This document shows positions 55,301 through 61,000 of a stretch of DNA of 61,000 nucleotides, one piece after another; the stretch's first letter is position 1; the number at the start of each line of letters is the position of its first letter. The position numbers were made by a program, and so were the translations under genes. The notes beneath the pieces are model-generated. The model made no database searches and was not told the origin of the DNA. It was given only the letters and a program-made list of their open reading frames with translations. This DNA is from Apostichopus japonicus (Eukaryota > Echinodermata > Holothuroidea > Aspidochirotida > Stichopodidae). The DNA lies in contig NC_092562.1 in NCBI RefSeq assembly GCF_037975245.1, positions 21,093,054 to 21,154,053 of the forward strand. Reading direction: 5' to 3'.

Positions 55301-57650
55301 AAAGAAGGGTTTCTCCAGCTCCCTTCACCCCCTCCCCCCCCACCAGTCACATACAAAGGCTTGTGCCTTCGTTTGTTATATCGTTGGAATCCTGTACAAA
55401 ATCTGGGAAGGATATATAAGGGACGATGTTATAGTAGTAGTAATGCGAAACTTTCCGGATATGCTTCATCGGTTACATTTCCAGAACTCAACCTACAATA
55501 CATTTTTAACACTTGGACAACTTTAGAATGTATTTGCATAACACTCATAGCTTCATACGCGCAGTGTTACCACCGTTGTCATGGTGATCATTTGTTGACA
55601 ATCATGATGTAGTAGTTTGGTATACCATTAAGAGAGGCTTCTTAATCTTGTTTGTTTTAATATTTGTTCTTACTAAGCAGTAACAAGAAAGAGCAGCATA
55701 CTTACTGAAGCGGTATTTTGAAAAGGATTTCGTAGAGAATCCTCTAAATGAATCTCTGACGTCAGAGATAGCCGTTACTTTGAAATAGTTGAGGTCTCTT
55801 CTCGTAAGTTCTTTTATGGTTGGAAATCGTTCCAGTAGATTACAGGTAGTTGTTGTTAGATTCACACAGGACGGAACGATGACATCAGTTTTGCTGTAGA
55901 CGTAGCAGATTATAGATGGGTTAGAAAATGGAAGCAGAATTTGTTCTTCTTGTTTACCCAAACGGATCCACTACTTTATTCCTTTTATACAATCGACTTT
56001 GTGTATTCAGTGCATACGTATATAACAATTTCTTTCAAGCAGACATTGTTGTGCCTATAAGATACGTGGTGTTGAAAATTATGACGTCATAGTGGCAACG
56101 ATCTATATAAAGCAAATCACTTGTTAGTCATATAAATAAACATCTGAATGGTGACATGTGTTTCCCAATTATAATCAAGTACAGTGTCAATTTTATTGGA
56201 TTGATCACTAATTACAAACGAATAAAAACTGGCATTTAAATCGATTGGATTTAATTCCGGTTTATTTAGCCAAAAAGAGGTTAATTGAAGACAACAACCT
56301 ATGTAAATTCGAAACCTCCAGCCTTCTCTGTATCTAGACTGAAAGTGCATACGTCTGTAACTTTTGCTTTTATTTAACTTTATATTTTCACCTCTAGCCA
56401 CCGCCTACTCAACGGATAATATATGTACACCACCCAGAGAGAGGCGCTGAAGTATGACAAGGTAAAAGTTATGTAATTACATAAATGATATTTGTAAAAG
56501 CGATTTATAATTATGTATACGTGTATGCTAACGTCGTTGAGTTAACACAATTCAATGTACTTATTCCCAGTGTGGATATAGACAAACAGACAGACAGACG
56601 GAGATACAGATAGATAGACAGACATACAGACAGATAGACAGATAGATGGATGGATGGATGGATGGATGGATGGATGGATGGGTGGGTGGGTGGGTGGATG
56701 GATGGATGGGTGGGTGGGTGGGTGGGTGAATGGATGGATGGATGGATGGATGGATGGATGGATGGATGGATGGATGGATGGATGGATGGATGGATGGATG
56801 GATGGATGGATGGATGGATGGATGGATGGATGGATGGATGGATGGATGGATGGATGGATGGATGGATGGATGGATGGATGGATGGATGGATGGATGGATG
56901 GATGGATGGATGGATGGATGGATGGATGGATGGATGGATGGATGGATGGATGGATGGATGGATGGATGGATGGATGGATGGATGGATGGATGGATGGATG
57001 GATGGATGGATGGATGGATGGATGGATGGATGGATGGATGGATGGATGGATGGATGGATGGATGGATGGATGGATGGATGGATGGATGGATGGATGGATG
57101 GATGGATGGATGGATGGATGGATGGATGGATGGATGGATGGATGGATGGATGGATGGATGGATGGATGGATGGATGGATGGATGGATGGATGGATGGATG
57201 GATGGATGGATGGATGGATGGATGGATGGATGGATGGATGGATGGATGGATGGATGGATGGATGGATGGATGGATGGATGGATGGATGGATGGATGGATG
57301 GATGGATGGATGGATGGATGGATGGATATTAACCAATGGGATTGTGAAAAGGAAAGTGATTTGTATAAAATTGAAACCTGCGTATCTACATATATTGGAT
57401 TTTTTGAAGTAGTTTGTATTTTCAGCATTTTCTTAAAGTTTTTATTTGCTAATAAGTAAAATCATTTTAGTAGTCTAAAGAACTAGATTTAGAAAGCGCC
57501 CACTGTATGGGAGTATTTAGATAGAGCTATACCCATTATTATCCGCCACAGTATACATGATTGTCTCATTCCGCCATTTTGTTGCTAGGGGTGGACTCCA
57601 CGTCATCGACAGGTTCAGATCTAACGCACTGAATTGAATATTTGTTGGTG
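45302..57650 (-). CDS. Cytokine receptor-like single-pass membrane protein (class II/interferon-receptor-like D200 plus two FN3 modules), 3' nine exons
   Basis: Nine exons give about 812 residues; the 5' exon(s) are missing. Module 1 (57533-57650, 55706-55893) has TWSPP, YTV, a CX7C pair ([13 protein letters not shown]) and NYFKVTAI. Module 2 (54801-54997, 54239-54395) has [20 protein letters not shown] and [11 protein letters not shown]. Both resemble D1/D2 of tissue factor, IFN and IL-10 receptors, and their intron phases 1-2-1-0-1 are the series known for cytokine receptor genes. Module 3 (phases 1-0-1) and module 4 (1-1) are FN3-like. A transmembrane helix ([20 protein letters not shown]) is followed by [16 protein letters not shown], a Box1-like JAK-binding motif, and a 349-residue tail with YASQ, YVRH, YVSH and YVKV. 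No kinase or phosphatase domain is present. A class I gp130/Domeless-type receptor is the main alternative. No orthologue name can be assigned. Confidence 0.75.
46842..46931 (+). repeat. AAT trinucleotide microsatellite
   Basis: About 90 bp of AAT/ATA units with interruptions, adjoining the SINE-like segment at 46955-47185. Confidence 0.9.
46955..47185 (-). repeat. tRNA-like SINE copy B (putative)
   Basis: Collinear with 4788-4985. On the minus strand it begins GCCCGGCTCTGTGATTCAGT (A-box-like) and carries GGTTCCGGGTTCCATACC (B-box-like). The AAT microsatellite is at the 3' end, like other SINE tails. Confidence 0.5.
47432..47825. mobile_element. Foldback MITE of about 394 bp
   Basis: The two arms are imperfect inverted copies: GTCCCGCTTTCAGAGCAC near 47432 pairs with GTGCTTTGAAGCAGGAC at 47809-47825. 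The inner pair AGGTTAGGAACTGT (47499) / ACAGTTCCTAACCT (47753) is exact, and motif TACTGTCAGTACGA recurs. It is in the receptor's last intron. Confidence 0.7.
47910..48049 (-). CDS. Receptor exon: transmembrane helix and Box1-like motif
   Basis: (N)[20 protein letters not shown] then [12 protein letters not shown], then [15 protein letters not shown] 23-residue hydrophobic helix is followed by KK/CC and a proline motif resembling class II JAK1-binding Box1 (P-x-x-L-x-F type). The acceptor is TTTGCAG and the donor GTAAGT, phase 0. Confidence 0.85.
48652..48933 (-). CDS. Receptor exon: module D4 (whole FN3 domain)
   Basis: (K)[20 protein letters not shown] then [19 protein letters not shown], ending [19 protein letters not shown]. 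It is the membrane-proximal FN3 module in one exon. The acceptor is TGACAG and the donor GTAAGT, phase 1 on both sides. Confidence 0.82.
48957..49045 (+). repeat. GAATATGTAT short tandem repeat
   Basis: About eight GAATATGTAT / GAATGAATATGTAT units in the receptor intron. Confidence 0.85.
49604..49829 (-). CDS. Receptor exon: second half of module D3
   Basis: [20 protein letters not shown], then [20 protein letters not shown] then SANTGG. The acceptor GGCAAG has a weak pyrimidine tract; the donor is GTAAGT, phase 1. [13 protein letters not shown] is an FN3 F-strand. Confidence 0.75.
50660..50965 (+). repeat. CACCTGATA-type minisatellite rich in E-boxes
   Basis: Imperfect CACCTGAYA units with CATCA spacers. 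CACCTG occurs many times, some as CCACCTGATAAGCC. Located in the receptor intron between exons 49604-49829 and 51287-51369. Confidence 0.8.
51287..51369 (-). CDS. Receptor exon: first half of module D3
   Basis: (A)[20 protein letters not shown] then DVTVSWK. The acceptor is CTTTCAG, phase 1; the donor is GTGAGC, phase 0. It is a short exon, supported by phase and by the FN3 start P..V..N..VTVSW. Confidence 0.65.
51728..52143 (+). repeat. Foldback element, left inverted repeat
   Basis: 416 bp. Its reverse complement is 53449-53864; both copies encode the same spurious 85-codon frame. Confidence 0.88.
52915..53046 (+). other. Small acidic open frame inside the foldback element
   Basis: 43 codons, [20 protein letters not shown] then [20 protein letters not shown] then NKF, stop. 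It has a helix-like, charged, non-repetitive composition. There is no homologue I recognise; it could be captured host sequence or chance. Confidence 0.3.
53449..53864 (-). repeat. Foldback element, right inverted repeat
   Basis: 416 bp, reverse complement of 51728-52143 with very few differences, for example one T to C within the shared frame. Confidence 0.88.
54239..54395 (-). CDS. Receptor exon: second half of module D2
   Basis: [20 protein letters not shown] then [20 protein letters not shown]. The [11 protein letters not shown] block is the FN3 F-strand. The class II cysteine at Y-C-V is replaced by isoleucine. The acceptor is TATACAG and the donor GTATGA, phase 1. Confidence 0.78.
54801..54997 (-). 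CDS. Receptor exon: first half of module D2
   Basis: (T)[20 protein letters not shown], then [20 protein letters not shown]. The acceptor is TTACAG, phase 1; the donor is GTAAGT, phase 0. It has the linker-proline start and long C-C' region of class II receptor D2 domains. Confidence 0.75.
55706..55893 (-). CDS. Receptor exon: second half of module D1
   Basis: (G)[20 protein letters not shown] then [20 protein letters not shown]. The acceptor CGTCTACAG has a pyrimidine tract and restores phase 2. The donor is GTAAGT, phase 1. The CX7C spacing equals that of tissue factor D1. Confidence 0.7.
56646..57327 (+). repeat. GATG tetranucleotide microsatellite, about 680 bp
   Basis: Roughly 160 GATG units, almost pure, with a GGTG-variant block at 56680-56725. 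It lies in the receptor intron between the two D1 exons. It generates long spurious frames in all registers. Confidence 0.97.
57533..57650 (-). CDS. Receptor exon: first half of module D1
   Basis: [20 protein letters not shown] then [19 protein letters not shown]. The acceptor is TTTTGCAG, phase 1; the donor is GTATAG, phase 2. Strands A-C of an FN3/cytokine-receptor fold; two N-glycosylation sites (NLS, NET). The exon before it was not found. Confidence 0.68.
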
Positions 57651-58279
57651 CTGCAAAATAAAACGACAACAAAACACGAAATATCGATAAAACGGTTGTG
57701 GTTAAGCAGTATGTTAAACATCAAGGTTTTGAACATTAAAAATACTTTCGATTCAAAATGACCAACATTTCAAACCTCAGTAGCTAAAATTATAATTAGT
57801 TCAGTGGAAATTTTAAATGATGCTTTACAAATTGCTCGTTCCGTCGTTTCGTTTCTCTATTCTTCCATTTGCCTGCAAATAGCATCTTCATAAAATAAAA
57901 GAATAGTGATACACTGCTTCCTAGAGGCCAGGATAAGCGACCTTCAAAAATTGGCCACTTTTTAAATTAATTTTGGCATTTTACCGCCACTTTAAAACCG
58001 AGACTCGAACTGCAAATTTCATCATATGTGTAGAATACGTCGGCTTAAATTTTGAGAAATTTTTCAAATACTTATCAATATGACACAGTTTTTACAAAAC
58101 CTCAGTCGGCTTAAATTATTTTTTAATTCAAAGGAACGTTCATGATTAGTCCATCGTTATCTCCTGTGAACCCGCTACATCAAACATCACCCATCAAAAG
58201 AATCGACAAAAAGAAAGTAACAGCAGGCTGTTACGGTGGTTTAATAGGGACTAGGGGTTGGGGTGTCTCCAAATCTAAA

Positions 58280-58376
58280 AAGTTGACTCGTTGTCTCAAA
58301 ATTTTGACTTTTTATCTCAAAAGTTTGACCTTTTATCTCAAAATTTTGACTTTTTAAGTCAAAATTTTGACAACTT
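58280..58376 (+). repeat. Short tandem of TCTCAAAATTTTGACTTTTTA units
   Basis: Four units of about 23 bp around the palindrome TCAAAATTTTGA; the last unit reads in reverse (AAGTCAAAATTTTGAC). Confidence 0.8.
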
Positions 58377-60253
58377 TTTTTTACCTCTTAAGTTAATTTT
58401 TTTTATCGCATATGGCCCTACTTAGCCACCGTATGCTGTCGGTTTTTCTACGTGTTTTGGCTTTTATCTGAGATCTTGTGATCAGTGTTTTCGTTTTATT
58501 CAAAAGTCACATGTCACTCCAGAGCCAAGAAAAAGAATGTTCTTTTCCATTACATTATTGGTTTCCTACAGGAAATTGACAGATGGCCATTCGTTCCGGT
58601 TTAAAGTAAAAGGCTAAATCATGCAAATTGACTTTCAAAAATAGCTCCTTAAAATAAAATTAAAAAACGACTGTTAACACTTTCCTGCACACTTGTTATG
58701 AGTTCATACTAGTACGGCGTATTTTAACAAAGTCATCTGTTTTCGTATATAGGCCTACTTGCCTTCATGATTTGGTACTCTACTGGTACTATAGTGATAT
58801 TTTAAATTGTGTGCATATGAACTATAGTGCAAAATTATGTATATACGTGTATGTACTCATGCTAAGATCCCTGTACCATCATACCAAGGGGAATATTACT
58901 TGTACTCATACTTATGATGTTGTACTCCGTATACTACGAGTCTTGAATACACATCACAAATATGTACATGTACTCCAACTCATACCGTTGTACTCCGTTG
59001 TACAACAACTCTGCTTTCATGTGAGTCAACAACAGCGAGACTTTTGGCAACTTCTGATGTGATATGATATTCAAAATAAAATAAAACTGTTAGCAAACGG
59101 CTTATCCACTAGAGAGCCTGTGTAATAGAATGTGTAAAAGTAAGTTGGCCTGACGTTTTGATCCTAGCAGGATCTTCTTCAGAGGCTAAATGACAAGCTA
59201 AGTGACGACTAGTGACTATATTTTGAGCATTTTACCAACAGTCGTGACGTCATTGACAAAAAAAAACTTCAATTAACTGCAACTGGTCTATAGTAAAAGT
59301 TTCGACTCATATTTTTTCTGATTTTTCAAAACAACATTATGTACCTCCAATTATCTCCAATTCAATGGAGCGTTAATCACTGCGTTATAAACAGACGTAA
59401 TCTAGTTTTGTTGTCAGCTTGCGTCATTCCCTTTTGCCTGCGAAGTCAGGCTCTGTGTTTAATAGGCACTTGTGTTTTTCCTTAAGCCAAAGAAAAGGCA
59501 AACAAAGTGTACTACGTGGGATATAGATTTTTTCTTTTGGTTTCTACCCGATACCTTGTGGTTAGGTTTTTCAACGAATAGTGAGACACCACAGAGATGA
59601 AAGAGAGCTGTGTTTTCTGCATACTGTAATTGCAATAGTTCTATCTTCTAAATCCCTCTTTGGAAAGAGGGTTTATCAGAAAACCGAAAATAAACAATTT
59701 GAAAGTGGAAAAAAGCCCATAAATGTCATTCGGCATGACAGACAGTCTCGTTGTGTAAGGCACTATAGGGAATTAAAACATCTGTTAAATCACAAAGTAG
59801 AATCGGCACATGATTTAGTTTGTGAGCATGAACACAGAAAGGTTTGTCAGTAATATCCAACTGTTCTCATTCTTCCAGCAAGATATAATCAAAATATTGT
59901 GAAATTGTAGATTTTATAGCCTATTCAATTCCTTGGATGAGAAATGCAAGGTTGTTGTGTATCAAGTATCAATCTTGGGCATATGGTTTTAAGTTTTAAA
60001 TATAAACTCTGTGCCGATCATGATATAATATTGCTGCTATGGAAGCGCTGAGTTTTCGCTGTCAATTTAATTCACTATGTCGCAGAATGCATGGCGGGTT
60101 GTAGAAGCCATTAATATGCTATGCCTTTTAAGAATTATCATTAGGCTAATACGAATTTACCACGTAGCCTTTGGGAGTGATTGTGTCATGTCAACCCAAA
60201 TGACTCAGAATTACATAACAGGGCCCCTCTTTCAGAATTCACAGATAGTCTTA

Positions 60254-60515
60254 GGCGCGGATCCAGAGGGTGTTGGTGGTGTTAACTCATTGCAAACTCC
60301 ACACGAAAAAGAAGTTATTAGCACAAACTAGTGCGAAGGTCCAATTGTAGACCTAATTTTATATTATGCCTCATAACGCACAATTTCACGTCTAAACTTC
60401 CAAACATCCTGGGGGAGGGGAGAACCCCCAGTCCCCTTACACGAGAGTCGGCCGGCTTCGACGACTCCATGCAGGGAGTAAAACTCCCATCCTTTTTAGA
60501 ATCCAGGATCCGTCC
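60254..60515. mobile_element. Possible hAT-like MITE remnant
   Basis: GGCGCGGATCCAGAG at the left and AATCCAGGATCCGTCCCGC at the right resemble the GGCGGATCC(T)GGA ends of hAT-like MITEs in inverted orientation, with G/C-rich runs inside. I could not confirm a target duplication. Confidence 0.35.
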
Positions 60516-61000
60516 CGCGTGCAAATTCACCATGAAGACTTTTAGTATATCTTATACAGCACATGTATAGTAAAACCTTTACCACGGTTCTTAACTCTAT
60601 GTCCTGGCGCCTACATTATTTCTCCCCATCCTCCTTTCAAGAAATAAATTATGTTTTCTGATTCTGCTGATGGTATGAATAAAGTCTTGCTGTTCATGTC
60701 TTGTTGCCGTCGTTTTCTTACAGAAACAGTCATCATTTACAGAACTCAAGTCTTAGCCTATAGACCCCATGCAGTGCAGTGCAACCCATTCGCAGTGATT
60801 AAAAGATACTGAAACAAGTATTGGGCTGTACTGCAGATTGGGCTGCGTACACATATTGAAGTTCTGACTGATATTATAATTATAAACAAGTGATATACAT
60901 ATTGATTGTACATATTGATAATATGATGGATCAAATATAAAGTGAGGTATTGTGCGAGGGGTGAGGGGGGGGGCAGATTATACAGGTATAAATAATCCAT

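Larger units (their letters stand above)
57651..61000. other. Receptor 5' intron or upstream DNA, no exon identified
   Basis: It should hold, or lead to, the signal-peptide exon, which I could not identify. It includes a TCAAAATTTTGACTTTTTAT tandem of about 23 bp at 58280-58376, a TACTCAT-rich stretch (58770-59000) and a probable hAT-like remnant at 60254-60515. Confidence 0.5.

Noticed and set aside
54519-55419. Overlapping long frames on both strands near 55 kb
   Set aside because: Read-through of the receptor exon 54801-54997 into purine/pyrimidine-rich intron; the exon boundaries are set by TTACAG and GTAAGT.
55894-55970. Longer version of the second D1 exon beginning at 55970
   Set aside because: The TAG acceptor there has no pyrimidine tract and gives phase 0, whereas the CTACAG acceptor at 55893 restores the required phase 2.
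56511-57459. Long frames of repeating HPSI / MDGW residues on both strands
   Set aside because: They are six-frame readings of the GATG microsatellite; no codon bias or splice context.

Overview
This is animal nuclear DNA. Small exons with GT-AG boundaries lie between AT-rich introns of roughly 0.3 to 3.3 kb, and the rest is microsatellites, minisatellites and transposon remnants. The gene set (a DOCK6/7/8-type GEF, a Tctex1 protein, an RNA exonuclease REXO1, and an interferon/IL-10-receptor-like or gp130-like receptor) and the Penelope-like element suggest a marine invertebrate deuterostome. An echinoderm is my guess; no marker in the window proves it. There are no bacterial operons, CRISPR arrays or rRNAs.

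All four host genes are on the minus strand. (1) Positions 461-11396 hold the 5' end of a DOCK-C subfamily gene: seven exons, about 286 N-terminal residues, continuing past base 1. Intron 4 contains a 5'-truncated Penelope-like retroelement with a GIY-YIG endonuclease and two hammerhead-ribozyme-like motifs. (2) Positions 15275-15727 hold a complete, uninterrupted 150-residue Tctex1-family reading frame (DYNLT5/TCTEX1D-like). (3) Positions 23397-42455 hold a complete REXO1 homologue. I could join 15 exons with consistent phase into a 1593-residue protein, with an N-terminal CCCH finger, a 3-kb low-complexity exon 2, an Elongin-A-binding-like region and a C-terminal DEDDh exonuclease. (4) Positions 45302-57650 hold nine 3' exons of a single-pass receptor. 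Its first two modules resemble the D200 of class II (interferon/IL-10/tissue-factor) cytokine receptors, with the intron phase series 1-2-1-0-1. Two more fibronectin-III-like modules, a transmembrane segment, a Box1-like motif and a Ser/Pro-rich tail with tyrosine motifs follow. The signal-peptide exon was not found.

The intergenic and intronic DNA is informative. A 192-bp SINE at 16289-16480 has a U2-snRNA-derived head, an A-tail and a 13-bp target duplication, with degenerate relatives at 17155-18262. A 2137-bp foldback transposon (51728-53864) has 416-bp, nearly identical inverted repeats. hAT-like and TTAA-type MITEs carry visible target duplications. Introns of REXO1 contain about 145-bp repeats, some with perfect DR1 nuclear-receptor half-site pairs. 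There is a ~680-bp GATG tetranucleotide array.

The most interesting candidates are the cytokine-receptor-like gene in an apparently non-vertebrate genome, its linkage to DOCK-C, DYNLT5-like and REXO1 genes (which echoes human 1p31/9p24/19p13), the U2-headed SINE, and the ribozyme-bearing Penelope termini. All exon joins come from reading splice sites and phases by eye; no transcript data were available.
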